Positions 38,752-47,956 of a stretch of DNA of 64,000 bases are shown in pieces. Within the stretch, counting starts at the first letter, position 1. Each line of letters starts with the position of its first letter. The translations under genes and the position numbers were made by a program. Origin of the DNA: SIAQ01 sp964484265. Lineage in GTDB: Bacteria; Planctomycetota; Planctomycetia; Gemmatales; Gemmataceae. The DNA is taken from NCBI GenBank assembly GCA_964484265.1, contig CAZAFH010000002.1, positions 62,001-126,000 of the forward strand, read 5' to 3'. The notes under the pieces are model-generated. The model made no database searches and had not been told where the DNA came from. It saw nothing but the letters and a program-made list of their open reading frames with translations.

Positions 38752-39915
38752 ATGGCGTATCGTACCGGGCTTTTGACCCTTTTGTTCGCTTGTGGAGTCG
38801 TTCCAGCATTCGCGGCGGAGCCCGAGTTTCGATCGCTCTTCAATGGCAAGGATTTGACCGGTTGGGACGGCGACGCCGCGCTCTGGCGGATCAAGGAAGG
38901 CGTGATCGAAGGCGGACACCCTGACGCGGGGCCCATCAACGGCAGCTCCTGGCTCATCCTCCGCGACGGCGAGAAGGACGCCATCCTGCGCGACTTCCAC
39001 TTCCGCTGCGACTTCAAGATGGGCAACTTCAATTCGGGTGTGCAATACCGTAGCACCCGAACTAATCCGAAGGGGTTCCGAGTCGTCGGCTACCAGGCCG
39101 ATCTGCTCAACGGCTACGGCACGGGCCAGTTGTATCATGAAGGCCACCAGGGCGCCGGCGTTGGCGTCGGCGGGTCGGTCATTAACGAAAAGGGAGGCAA
39201 GGGGATTGGCGTCGGACAAGTCGCCAGCGGGAAGTGGCTCATGAGCAATAAATACTACGAAAAGGGCGAATGGGCTCGCATCGACGTTGTCTGCCGCGGC
39301 AACCACTCCAGTCATTTCGTCAACGGTTATCCGGTCGTCGAAATGATCGACCGGGACGACAGCACCCCCGATCGCAGACGGCGAAACGATGATGGGATCA
39401 TCGCCTTGCAGCTTCACGGCGGCACCGGGACGGAGATGCGGATTAGCTTCCGCAACCTGTTCCTCAAGACCTACTCCAAGCGGTTCGGCGATGCGGTTCG
39501 GCAATTCGACGACGGCGAGCTGAGCGGGTGGAAAACGGCCCGGGACGACAAAGCCTGGAGCGTCAAGGCCACCCGGGACAAGGAGGGCCGACCGATAGGA
39601 TTCGGCACGCTCACGTGCGACGGTACTGCGAAAGCGTCACTGGTGGCGGCGAGCGATCATGGCGGGGCTTGTTTGCTGCGATGCCAGGTCAAGACCGACG
39701 CATGGACGTCCGGAGCCAAGGCTCCGTTCAAAGGCGTGGAAGGCTGGAACCTGCTGGAGGTCAAGATGGGCAAGGGGAAGTCGACCGTCGTCTACAATGG
39801 CGAACCTCGCGAGGATCTCCCGACGTTTGTCCAGAGCGGAAAGTTGGCCTTGCCGGGCAATGTCGCCGCCGTGTACCGCAATGTCGTCGTCATTCCGATC
39901 GTGCCCTCGAAGTAA
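38752..39915 (+). CDS. Secreted DUF1080 (3-keto-disaccharide hydrolase-type) protein
   Basis: A GAGGGAGA site precedes the ATG. The 387-residue protein has a signal peptide (TGLLTLLFACGVVPAFAAE) and a DUF1080 domain: FRSLFNGKDLTGWDG, LWRIKEGVIEGG, DFHFRCDFKMGNFNSGVQYR, and GIIALQLHGGTGTEMRISFR at about 220-240. A second beta-sandwich half follows (about 255-385). DUF1080 proteins have a concanavalin-like fold, and some cleave 3-keto-glycosides; that role here is inference. It sits 10 bp before an unpaired DUF1501 gene. The 216-bp gap before it shows no gene. Confidence 0.88.
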   Translation: MAYRTGLLTLLFACGVVPAFAAEPEFRSLFNGKDLTGWDGDAALWRIKEGVIEGGHPDAGPINGSSWLILRDGEKDAILRDFHFRCDFKMGNFNSGVQYRSTRTNPKGFRVVGYQADLLNGYGTGQLYHEGHQGAGVGVGGSVINEKGGKGIGVGQVASGKWLMSNKYYEKGEWARIDVVCRGNHSSHFVNGYPVVEMIDRDDSTPDRRRRNDDGIIALQLHGGTGTEMRISFRNLFLKTYSKRFGDAVRQFDDGELSGWKTARDDKAWSVKATRDKEGRPIGFGTLTCDGTAKASLVAASDHGGACLLRCQVKTDAWTSGAKAPFKGVEGWNLLEVKMGKGKSTVVYNGEPREDLPTFVQSGKLALPGNVAAVYRNVVVIPIVPSK

Positions 39916-39925
39916 GGAACCGCCT

Positions 39926-41380
39926 ATGTTCACAATTCGACCGGATCGCCGCTCGACGCGGCGATCGTTCTTGAAAGTTGGCGCTCTCGGCCTCGGCGGA
40001 TTGGGCTTGCCGTCCTTCCTGCAGGGGAATCCGATCGCCGACAGACCATGGGTTCGGGACAAATCGGTCGTTTGGGTGTGGCTGGGGGGCGGCCCACCCC
40101 AACAAGAGACCTGGGACCCCAAGCCGAACATTCCTAGCGAATTCCGGACCATGTTCGGCGAAATTCAAACGTCGCTCCCCGGCGTCACGTTCGGCAGCCA
40201 TTTCCCCCGGCTCGCCGAACGCGCCCACCGCCTCGCCATCGTCCGATCGTTTCAAACGCCGTGCCGCGACCATCAGGAGAATTGGGTTCGAGCCATGCTT
40301 ACTGGAGAGGATCGACGGCCCTCTCCGCCGAGTGTGGGATCGCTCTACGCGCATTTGCGCGGAACGAACCATCCGACAACCGGAATGCCGTCTTACGTTC
40401 TCCTCGATAGCGGGAACAACCGAGAATTTCTTCAGGAACATTTTTTGCGAGGCAACACGACGGGCGACCTGCCGGATGCCTATGCTCCCTTCAATCCTGG
40501 GGGAGTTCTGACTTCATCACGACCGGCCGCCGCAGCCGCGGAACGCGCGCCGCAGCGTCGGCAGGAACAAGACATCACGTTTTCACCGCTGCTGCAGGCC
40601 ATGGAGATGCGTCTCCCCGCGGACCGATGGGCCAATCGCCTTGAATTGCTCCGCCAATTCGACACAATGGCTAGGGAACTGAAAGGTGATCCGATAATCG
40701 CAGCCCACGATGCGTTTCACGCCCAGGCGAATCGGGTTTTGAACGGCAGCGTCGCCGAAGCATTTCGTCTCGACCGCGAAGACCAGCGAATCGTCGACCG
40801 CTACGACACCAGCCACATCACGCTAACGTGTCCAAACTTCAGGGGTCTTCCCGATTTTCCGCAACGCCCGTCTCTGCTGGGTCGGCAGATGCTCCTTGCT
40901 CGGCGACTCTGCGAAGCCGGGGCCGGACTGGTGATGGTCGAGAATTGCGGCTGGGATTTCCACGGCACCAATCTCGACCCCGATCAGAGGCGAGGCCTGG
41001 AAGGCTTCGGCCCGTCACTGGATTGGGCCATTTCGGCATTCCTGGATGATGTGCAGCAACGGGGATTGGAAGATCGAATCCTTCTGGTCGTTTGCGGCGA
41101 AATGGGCCGTACTCCGAGGATCAACGCCAACGGAGGCCGCGACCATTGGCCCACGCTGGCGCCGCTTTTGATCGCGGGTGGCGGATTCCGAATGGGCCAA
41201 GTGATCGGCCGGTCCGATGCACAAGGCGGCCGACCAACAACAACGCCCATCACGCACACCGACCTCATCTCTACCATCTTGCGATCGCTCGTCGATCCGA
41301 CGCAACTCCGCCTCTTTCCCAACATCCGGCCGGACCACCTTCGCCGAATCGAGGAAGGACGTCCCATCCCGGGCCTTTAG
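39926..41380 (+). CDS. DUF1501 family Tat-exported protein (no DUF1549 partner)
   Basis: The ATG at 39926 follows the DUF1080 stop by 10 bp. The 484-residue protein has a twin-arginine signal (STRRSFLKVGALGLGGLGLP) and DUF1501 motifs: WLGGGPPQQETWDPKP, a QTPCRDHQENW segment, VMVENCGWDFHG and a C-terminal CGEMGRTPRINANGGRDHW. Unlike most copies here it has no cytochrome partner; it is grouped with DUF1080 and the six-hairpin-like protein instead, which suggests a carbohydrate-related setting. Confidence 0.9.
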   Translation: MFTIRPDRRSTRRSFLKVGALGLGGLGLPSFLQGNPIADRPWVRDKSVVWVWLGGGPPQQETWDPKPNIPSEFRTMFGEIQTSLPGVTFGSHFPRLAERAHRLAIVRSFQTPCRDHQENWVRAMLTGEDRRPSPPSVGSLYAHLRGTNHPTTGMPSYVLLDSGNNREFLQEHFLRGNTTGDLPDAYAPFNPGGVLTSSRPAAAAAERAPQRRQEQDITFSPLLQAMEMRLPADRWANRLELLRQFDTMARELKGDPIIAAHDAFHAQANRVLNGSVAEAFRLDREDQRIVDRYDTSHITLTCPNFRGLPDFPQRPSLLGRQMLLARRLCEAGAGLVMVENCGWDFHGTNLDPDQRRGLEGFGPSLDWAISAFLDDVQQRGLEDRILLVVCGEMGRTPRINANGGRDHWPTLAPLLIAGGGFRMGQVIGRSDAQGGRPTTTPITHTDLISTILRSLVDPTQLRLFPNIRPDHLRRIEEGRPIPGL

Positions 41381-41445
41381 GCCCAGGAGCAAGGTAACAC
41401 CATGAACATCAACCCAACCACGCCAGTACCCGAAGTGAGAAGCAG

Positions 41446-44148
41446 ATGAACGCAGGCACAAGAAAAACATCGCTGGCAGTGCCCGTCACACTTTGCTTGG
41501 CGCTGACAGCCGGAGCGGCGGAGCCGCCGGAGCCAGAAGCGCCGGCTTCCCTTGACAAACTGATCGGCCAACCGGTGGACCTCGCGCCGTGGGCGTACTT
41601 CTGGCGTGCGGACCGCAAGGTGCAGGAGAAACCGGAGGCCTACTTCATTCCCCGACGCCTCGAACGGCTGGACAAGGTCTATCGTCCGGTGGTCAAGACG
41701 CCCGAGTTCAACCGAGAGCGAAAGACGGAGTTTCCCATGCTTGCGCCGCCCAAGGGCGGTTTGCTGTCGGCGCTCTTGTGGCTGGCGCCGGTGAAAGCGC
41801 AGCGAATCGAATTACGCTGGCCCGCAGGGAGCCCCGTTCCGCCCGTTGAATCGCTCGAAGTCCGCGTTTACCCAGACGGAATTGGGTGGTTCGGTTTCGT
41901 AAGCGACCAGGCACTGACCACCCCGCAGGCCTCCGCGGACGGCCGAACCCTCACCTACCTCAACGAGCAAGTCGATCCGCGAACCAAGAAAACCAAACGG
42001 CAATTCGAGTCGACCGACATGGTCGCGGTCTTCTTCGACCCCAGCAAAGCCCCAGCGGGCGTCAAGTACGGCTCTCCGACGATCCACCTCTATGTGCCGA
42101 ACGTGAAATGGAAATCGCTCGACGTCGAGATCGAATGGGGCTTCAAGGAAGGCGCCGAGAAGGCGATCTTCGATGGCCGAATCGAGGCTTACATGGGTTA
42201 CGTGAAATCGGTAAAGCCGTTGCCAGAGGACAAGGGCACCGCGATGACCGGTGCGGACGCCTGGCGGTCGGCGCCAACCGACGGCGCTCGGCGGGGGATA
42301 TCCGTCTCGCTGCTCTATCCCGGACGCATGAGCGCGGCGGGAAAAGTCTCCCCTTTCGACGCTGGGGTCACGCTCTGGACCAAGGGAGGCAACCTGACCT
42401 TTTTGGCCGACGACGCGACCATCGGGCCGATCCTTGTCCCGGGGGCGGGCGTTTTCGTCGCCAAAGCTGGCAGCAAGACGACCGCCCGGAAGTTCGCGGC
42501 CGAACTGTCGGCCAAGAAGCTCAAGACCCTTCCGCAGATGGCGCGCGAACGCGCCGAGGCCGCCTCGTGGGAGGAAGTCATGCGCAAGGTCCGACTGCCG
42601 CATTGTCCGCCGGGCACGGTCATTCCGCCGCTTTCCCCCTTCGAGGAACCGCCCGCGACGGCGATGCAAGTCACCGTTTCGGACGAGCGCTGGACCGATG
42701 CCTGGCGGCGCGCATCGTGGCTTTTGAAGCAGGGCAAACACAATTGGGGGAAACTGGCATTGGAAGCCGCCCAGCCGATCCGTGTTACCGATCTGGCGGG
42801 GCATCACCAGACGTCGACCCTGCGTTTGGAGCACTGGTTCAAGGCGCCCGGCGGAAAGCCCGACGGCGACTTTGTCGACGGCGCCGGTGGTTTCGAGTAC
42901 GCCACCTCCATGAAACATGGCATCGGCTGGAGCCATGACGGCACCCATCCGCAGACGGGCCGAATTCTGTACACGATGGCTGAACACTACTTCCTGACGG
43001 GCGATAAGGAATGGTTTCAGAAGAACCGCGTCCGCATGCAGGAGGCCGCGGATTGGATCGTTCGGCAGCGTGCGGACTATCTTCAGGGAGTTCCAGGCCG
43101 GCAGGGTCTCGAAGTGGCGGGACTGCAGCCGCCGCAAGTTCTCGGCGACATAGCCCTGGGCAAGAGTTGGTGGCGCTGGTACTTCATCCACGATGCCTTT
43201 TCGCTTCAAGGCCTGCGCCGATTCGCCGACGCGCTTGCGGATTTCGACGCCGAGGCTGCGCGGCGTTATCGTGTCGAGTCGGATGCCTATGCTAAAGACC
43301 TACTTCGCGCCGTCGAGCGTGAGATCGCCAGCGCACCGGTTCGGCGCGTCCTTGACGGAACGTACCGCCGAGTCATTCCCGCCTCGCCTTATGCGCGGGG
43401 AGCGATGGTTCGCGAAATTCGGGGCACCTACGCACTGGTGGACATCGAGATGGGGGCGTTGCCGTTGGCGGACGTGTTCGGCGTACTGGACCCCACCGAT
43501 CCGCGCGTCCGTGAATACCTGGAGGTGCTTGAGGAACTGCTCGACAAGGGAATGATCGACGACCGCTTCTGGACCGGTTTCGCGGGGCTGGTGAAGTATC
43601 TCTTCCTCGACCTGATCTATCTCCGACGCGATGAAGTACAAGAGTTCTTGCGACTTTGGGCGAACAACTACGCGGCTTGGGTCACCGTGGAGGGCGGGCT
43701 CAACGAACCCAGTTCGCTGAAACAATTCAAAGGCGACCCGGCCAAGAAACCCGGCGCGGGCGACATGGGAAGCGTCGGCTGGTTCGTCGAGGGGTTTCGT
43801 AACTTGCTGGTGATGGAAGATGGCCAGTCGCTTTGGCTGGCCCGAGCCACCCCTCGTGCCTGGCTGGAGCAGGGTAAGAAGATCAGCGTCAAGAACGCCC
43901 CGACGTATTTCGGAACGGTCGGCTACCAGGTCGTCTCGGACGCGGACAACGGCAAGATCAATGCGACGATCGAGTTGCCTGCACGCAAGGCGCCAAGGGA
44001 AGTGGTCCTTCGCTTCCGCCATCCCACGGCCGTGCCGATCAAGGGCGTCACAGTCAACGGCAAGGATTGGAGGGACTTTAACCCGGAAAAGGAAACGATC
44101 ACGCTCAAAGGACTTACCGGCGCAGTGACTGTGACGGCGAATTATTGA
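41446..44148 (+). CDS. Large secreted protein, predicted six-hairpin glycosidase-like
   Basis: The 900-residue protein has a signal peptide (SLAVPVTLCLALTAGAAE). A beta-rich N-terminal half follows (about 40-400, with IHLYVPNVKWKSLDVEIEW). A helical region (about 430-790) includes GKHNWGKLALEAAQ, GIGWSHDGTHPQTGRILYTM, HYFLTGDKEWFQKNR and MREIRGTYAL-like segments, and a small C-terminal beta domain closes it (IKGVTVNGKDW). Paired helices with WxxxGDKEW-type turns are characteristic of (alpha/alpha)6 glycoside hydrolases and lyases. I could not assign a GH family or catalytic acids, so enzyme identity is inferred from fold only. It is the last gene of the DUF1080-DUF1501 group. Confidence 0.6.
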   Translation: MNAGTRKTSLAVPVTLCLALTAGAAEPPEPEAPASLDKLIGQPVDLAPWAYFWRADRKVQEKPEAYFIPRRLERLDKVYRPVVKTPEFNRERKTEFPMLAPPKGGLLSALLWLAPVKAQRIELRWPAGSPVPPVESLEVRVYPDGIGWFGFVSDQALTTPQASADGRTLTYLNEQVDPRTKKTKRQFESTDMVAVFFDPSKAPAGVKYGSPTIHLYVPNVKWKSLDVEIEWGFKEGAEKAIFDGRIEAYMGYVKSVKPLPEDKGTAMTGADAWRSAPTDGARRGISVSLLYPGRMSAAGKVSPFDAGVTLWTKGGNLTFLADDATIGPILVPGAGVFVAKAGSKTTARKFAAELSAKKLKTLPQMARERAEAASWEEVMRKVRLPHCPPGTVIPPLSPFEEPPATAMQVTVSDERWTDAWRRASWLLKQGKHNWGKLALEAAQPIRVTDLAGHHQTSTLRLEHWFKAPGGKPDGDFVDGAGGFEYATSMKHGIGWSHDGTHPQTGRILYTMAEHYFLTGDKEWFQKNRVRMQEAADWIVRQRADYLQGVPGRQGLEVAGLQPPQVLGDIALGKSWWRWYFIHDAFSLQGLRRFADALADFDAEAARRYRVESDAYAKDLLRAVEREIASAPVRRVLDGTYRRVIPASPYARGAMVREIRGTYALVDIEMGALPLADVFGVLDPTDPRVREYLEVLEELLDKGMIDDRFWTGFAGLVKYLFLDLIYLRRDEVQEFLRLWANNYAAWVTVEGGLNEPSSLKQFKGDPAKKPGAGDMGSVGWFVEGFRNLLVMEDGQSLWLARATPRAWLEQGKKISVKNAPTYFGTVGYQVVSDADNGKINATIELPARKAPREVVLRFRHPTAVPIKGVTVNGKDWRDFNPEKETITLKGLTGAVTVTANY

Positions 44149-44156
44149 ACGCCAAG

Positions 44157-44256
44157 GCAACGAATCGTCTTTGACGCTGTCCCGAAACATCCGCGGGAAA
44201 GAAGGGTCCCGACGGTTCTTCGGTGTTGGACGGGACCTTTGAGCTTTGCCCAACCA
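44157..44256 (+). pseudogene. Decayed copy of a TIGR03067-like gene with internal deletion
   Basis: Bases 44157-44195 match the leader of the gene at 12469 (12412-12449, shared CAACGAATCGTCTTTGACGC and more). Right after it, KKGPDGSSVLDGTFELCP (about 44200-44253) matches residues about 63-81 of that protein (WKGTDGSTVLDGIFDLRP). So the promoter-proximal leader and a piece of the coding region are joined, with about 200 bp missing between. Confidence 0.8.
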
Positions 44257-44257
44257 C

Positions 44258-44374
44258 TCGGAGACAGCAATCTTCCGCGTGCCGACAATGTCACGATCCT
44301 CGGGTTCCTCCCACACATGCACCTTCGCGGCAAGGTGTTCCGCTGTGAGGTCACGCCGCCAAGTGACCCGTTTG
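44258..44374 (+). pseudogene. Fragment resembling a PHMHxRG (copper monooxygenase-like) domain
   Basis: Following the previous remnant, one plus-strand frame reads RADNVTILGFLPHMHLRG then KVFRCEV. This fits the conserved PHMHxRGKxFxYE block seen near the C-terminus of planctomycete secreted proteins with a copper type II ascorbate-dependent monooxygenase-like domain. Only about 30 residues are present, and no copy of that family is intact in the window. The match is from memory and short. Confidence 0.5.
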
Positions 44375-47300
44375 TTACTTCGCCCGTATCTCCACTCCGC
44401 TGAGCAAACTCTTTCCGGCCGTCGGCGTCAGGCGGATATCGAGCGGGCCCGTGATTTCCACGTCGCGAAATTCCCTTGTGATAGGGCGATGTGAGCCGCC
44501 CGCTTCCTTCGCGATATCCAGGTCCTTCAGGACGACCTTGCCTTCGAGGCTGATATCGAACACGCGCTCGCCGGCCTTCACCGCAGACGGCTCGACGAAG
44601 GTGAGCTTCACATCGTAACGCCGCGGCGTCTGGTCTGGCTGGGCCTTGCCCGCGGCCACCGTGGTGGGCACGGAAACGTCGGTTGCGCCCAGGATGCCCG
44701 CGGAACCAAGCCAGTGGCCCGTCTGACCGGGATGCATCGTGAACCAATCGAGGTCCTTCCCCGCGATTGCGACTCCCTGGAACTTCTTGGGGCCAACGGC
44801 GAACCAGAGCGTGCCGTCATCTGCCTGCCGATCGCCAGGCGCGCCGAAGTGATAGCCGACGCGGCGGATGGGCGTGGCGCCGGCGGGCTTGGCCTTGCCC
44901 TTGTCCGCCAAGGCGTAACTCGTCCAGAAGGGATTGTCGGGGACGTGAACGAGCGCCAGCGCCGTCATGCGGTTGCGTTTGTGATGCGTGCCGAAATTCG
45001 GTAGGTTGAGCAAGCCGCCGGCGGGCAGCAAGGTCGGCGTGCAGCCGGCGTCCATGCCCTTGAGCACCATGGAGCCGCTGCCGCCGTGCAGATCGTAAAA
45101 TGCACAGCGCCAGGTCACCAGCCCATCGCAGGCGATCAGGTGGTTGCATCCTTGCTTCTTGAAGCTCCACGCCTCGGGCTCACCGGTCAGGGGCGAGACG
45201 CGCTCGGCACGTTTGCCGGTCTTGAGGTCGTAGGTGATGCCGTCGCGATCGATGATCAGGTCGTCGAGCAACACGTGCGGATCGAAATAAGGGGCTTCGT
45301 CGACATCCCACAGGATGCTGCCGTCGCCGCCACGCAGGGCTTGCATTTTACCCGCCAGGTTGCGAACGACCTTGATCCCGCTGCCGGCAGACCAGTTGCC
45401 GTTCTTCCACTCAATGAGGTTGCGTGCAGGAACGATCAGGAGATCGCGTTTCTCGGAATAGACGAGGTTCTTCACCAGCACGCCGAGCGGTTTGCTCCAT
45501 TTCACCGCTCCGGTTTGCAGGTCGAGGGTGTACAGGGTGGGGGGCGAATCGGGCAACTTCCGCCCTGCTTCTTTCCACTTGTCCAGCGAGGTGCGTTGCA
45601 GCAAATCGACGCAAAAGACCTTGCCGCCGCCGATGGCCACGCCGCCGCGGTTCAAGAATCCCCAGGCCGCCTTGCGGCTCCACACCAGCTTGCCGCTGTC
45701 ACGATCAACGGCGACGAGGTACGCCATGGGCATGCGGTCGCCGGCCCATTCGCCGCCTTGCCCATCGTGTCCCGCTTGCGAATCGGCGAGATCCTTCGGC
45801 CGAAAGACGGTCGAAACGAGAAGCTGCCCGACCACGCGCGGATTGCCCCAGCAAAGGTCTTTTTCGTCGAGTGGAACCTTCCATGCCGATAGACGCTTGC
45901 CGTCGGCGGGGTTGAAGCGAATCAGGGTCGGCCCGGCAGCGACATAGATGCCGTCGGAAACTGACACGAAATCGAAGCCGCTCGCTCGACAATGGTGCGT
46001 CGGCGGCATCTCGGCCTTGAGGGCTTCGGGTGCTTTCCACGGGTGCGGGTACTTCTTGGAGTGAATTCCCAGCCCGCCGCCGGGACCGCCGAACGCGAAC
46101 ATTTTCGGGATCGGCACTTCCCACAGATGTCGGCCGGTGTAGATGTCGAACGCCGCCAGCAGCCCTGGGCCTTGCATGAACATGCGGCCGTCGACAATTT
46201 CGGCGCCAACGGGCTGCGGATTGATGCCGTCGCCCGATTGATGATCGGCGTTGCCGTCGAAGTAGTACTTCGGCGCCGCCGCCAGCCCGCCATACCATTG
46301 CAAACCGAGCGGCGCCTTGACGAGCTTGTCGCGGGAAGTCAGCGTGTTGGCGACGTCGCCAAACTCGTGGCTCCAATCCGCCGAGCCGGGGAGCGGACCA
46401 TCCCGAAAGGAACCATGAAGCTTGCCGGCTTGATGTTCGATCCACGCTCCGCCATAGGGTCGCTGCGAGTTGCGTAACACTGCTGGAAGCGGCCCTTCGC
46501 GCTCCGAAACGATCACGTTCGCGAAATACGCCGGCAAACCCGCCGACGCCGCGGCTGCATTGACGATCGTGAGCCGATGCTCATGGAACAGCCCGGCATC
46601 ATCCAGGCGGCGGCGAATCTTCTGAACCAGCAGTGCGTCGTTATCCAGTGCGACCACGTGCATCTTCGAGTGCCGGAGCAATCCCTCGATGAGCTTGCCT
46701 TCAGCCAGGCCGGCCACCAGACAGTAGCCCTCGCTGCACTTGGCCGCGACGAGAACGTCGTTCGCGAACTTGAAGTCGGCCGCGGACTCGGTGGGCTTGC
46801 CGTAGCTCTTGCCGGGACCGTCCTTGTCGGCGAAACATTCGATCCGGTCCGGGGAAACGATCAGACGCAAACCTCCGGGAAGAATGGCAGGCACGACTTT
46901 CTCCGCGGGAGGGATCTTTTCGGCGAGTGAAGCACCGGTTGCAAGGTCGTAGACGCCGCTACCATGATGGCCGTTGACGAAGACTTTCGCTCCCTCTACG
47001 CGCACGTCCCCCGTGGGTCGATACTGGTCGTTCAGCGTAGTCCAGACAACGCTCCCCGATCTGGCGTCCAGCGCATGCACGAGCACGCCATCGATCGGCC
47101 AGTAACCCGCGACGAAGATGACCTTACCGTCCGCCAGCGCCGGTCGTGCGCCGGTGGGCCAGGCGGAGATCAGGCGATCATGGCCGATAACTTTGCGAGC
47201 CGACGGACCGCCGCGGAACTTCCAGAGCAGTTTGCCACCGTGGTCAAGGCAGTAGAGATGACCATCTTCCGAACCGACGTAGATGCGCTCGGCATCGGCG

Positions 47301-47587
47301 ATCGGCGCGTGGCGGATCGGCGCCTCGGTGTAAATGCGCCAGCGTTCCGCGCCGGATTGCCGATCGATGGCCAGCAGGGCGCCGTTATGCTCGCAGCCCA
47401 CCAGGACGAGATTGCCCTGCACGACCGGCACCTGGGCCTGGTCCATCGGCATCCGCGGCGTGAACTCCCACGCGGGCTTGCGCCTGGGAAACTCCCACGA
47501 CCACAGGGGCTTCGTTTGCGCCTGAGCGACCGGCGCCATGACGCCCGCTACCAACAGAATGGACAGAATGCGAAGCGGTCGAAACAT
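44375..47587 (-). CDS. Giant secreted PQQ-type propeller with embedded methyltransferase-like domain
   Basis: I take the ATG at 47587, nine bases from a CCGAGG site; one at 47593 is also in frame. The product of about 1070 residues has a signal peptide (LRILSILLVAGVMAPVAQAQ) and propeller blades such as ALLAIDRQSGAERWRIY, LYCLDHGGKLLWKFRGG and LVAVDRDSGKLVWSRK. Between blades, about residues 290-365, lies a Rossmann-like segment: EGYCLVAGLAEGKLIEGL, MHVVALDNDALLVQKIRRRL and ANVIVSEREG. It resembles a class I SAM methyltransferase whose glycine loop is degenerate. The C-terminus is a malectin-like beta domain (REFRDVEITGPLDIRLTP). It is followed on the same strand by nothing but fossils, and preceded by the short gene at 47609. 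Confidence 0.8.
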   Translation of the reverse strand: MFRPLRILSILLVAGVMAPVAQAQTKPLWSWEFPRRKPAWEFTPRMPMDQAQVPVVQGNLVLVGCEHNGALLAIDRQSGAERWRIYTEAPIRHAPIADAERIYVGSEDGHLYCLDHGGKLLWKFRGGPSARKVIGHDRLISAWPTGARPALADGKVIFVAGYWPIDGVLVHALDARSGSVVWTTLNDQYRPTGDVRVEGAKVFVNGHHGSGVYDLATGASLAEKIPPAEKVVPAILPGGLRLIVSPDRIECFADKDGPGKSYGKPTESAADFKFANDVLVAAKCSEGYCLVAGLAEGKLIEGLLRHSKMHVVALDNDALLVQKIRRRLDDAGLFHEHRLTIVNAAAASAGLPAYFANVIVSEREGPLPAVLRNSQRPYGGAWIEHQAGKLHGSFRDGPLPGSADWSHEFGDVANTLTSRDKLVKAPLGLQWYGGLAAAPKYYFDGNADHQSGDGINPQPVGAEIVDGRMFMQGPGLLAAFDIYTGRHLWEVPIPKMFAFGGPGGGLGIHSKKYPHPWKAPEALKAEMPPTHHCRASGFDFVSVSDGIYVAAGPTLIRFNPADGKRLSAWKVPLDEKDLCWGNPRVVGQLLVSTVFRPKDLADSQAGHDGQGGEWAGDRMPMAYLVAVDRDSGKLVWSRKAAWGFLNRGGVAIGGGKVFCVDLLQRTSLDKWKEAGRKLPDSPPTLYTLDLQTGAVKWSKPLGVLVKNLVYSEKRDLLIVPARNLIEWKNGNWSAGSGIKVVRNLAGKMQALRGGDGSILWDVDEAPYFDPHVLLDDLIIDRDGITYDLKTGKRAERVSPLTGEPEAWSFKKQGCNHLIACDGLVTWRCAFYDLHGGSGSMVLKGMDAGCTPTLLPAGGLLNLPNFGTHHKRNRMTALALVHVPDNPFWTSYALADKGKAKPAGATPIRRVGYHFGAPGDRQADDGTLWFAVGPKKFQGVAIAGKDLDWFTMHPGQTGHWLGSAGILGATDVSVPTTVAAGKAQPDQTPRRYDVKLTFVEPSAVKAGERVFDISLEGKVVLKDLDIAKEAGGSHRPITREFRDVEITGPLDIRLTPTAGKSLLSGVEIRAK

Positions 47588-47608
47588 GGTCATACCTCGG
47601 TTGGCTGG

Positions 47609-47932
47609 TTATTTCTTTGGCGCTGGGCCCAGTTGCGTCGTCCCGCTCATGCTGATGCGCACGTCGATGCGTTCGTCAGGCGTCGGCCCGTGCAATCCAA
47701 GGTGTGAGGCTGGAAGCGGGAGGTACAACGCCCCGCGCACGGTCTTGACTCCTGCCGGGATCCACACGCTGACGAAGACCTTGTCCCGCGCGCCGCCGAG
47801 CACCGGATCGCGCGATCGAGTGGTCTTCAGCGTATACTCCACGCGAGCGGCCGTCCCGCTGGAGCCCTCACCAGCGTTCGCCATGCCGGCAAGCAGGCCC
47901 AGGAGCAATGTCGTGTAGATGCAGGTCTTCAT
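47609..47932 (-). CDS. Short secreted protein, possibly a truncated hydrolase N-terminus
   Basis: From the ATG at 47932 the 107-residue product has a signal peptide (MKTCIYTTLLLGLLAGMANA) and one beta-rich segment: VEYTLKTTRSRDPVLGG, KVFVSVWIPAGVKTVRGA. The WIPxGVKTVRG motif is, as I recall, how several larger planctomycete secreted alpha/beta hydrolases begin, after which HQHGCG and a catalytic domain normally follow. Here the protein ends soon after instead, so it may be a clipped gene. It lies between the oxidase and the giant propeller on the same strand, with short gaps, and could be cotranscribed with both. Confidence 0.5.
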   Translation of the reverse strand: MKTCIYTTLLLGLLAGMANAGEGSSGTAARVEYTLKTTRSRDPVLGGARDKVFVSVWIPAGVKTVRGALYLPLPASHLGLHGPTPDERIDVRISMSGTTQLGPAPKK

Positions 47933-47956
47933 GATTTTCCCATCGCAACAAGCCAT

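Noticed and set aside
41812..43209. Minus-strand open frame of 465 codons opposite the six-hairpin-like gene
   Set aside because: Shadow frame typical of GC-rich DNA; no recognisable domain.
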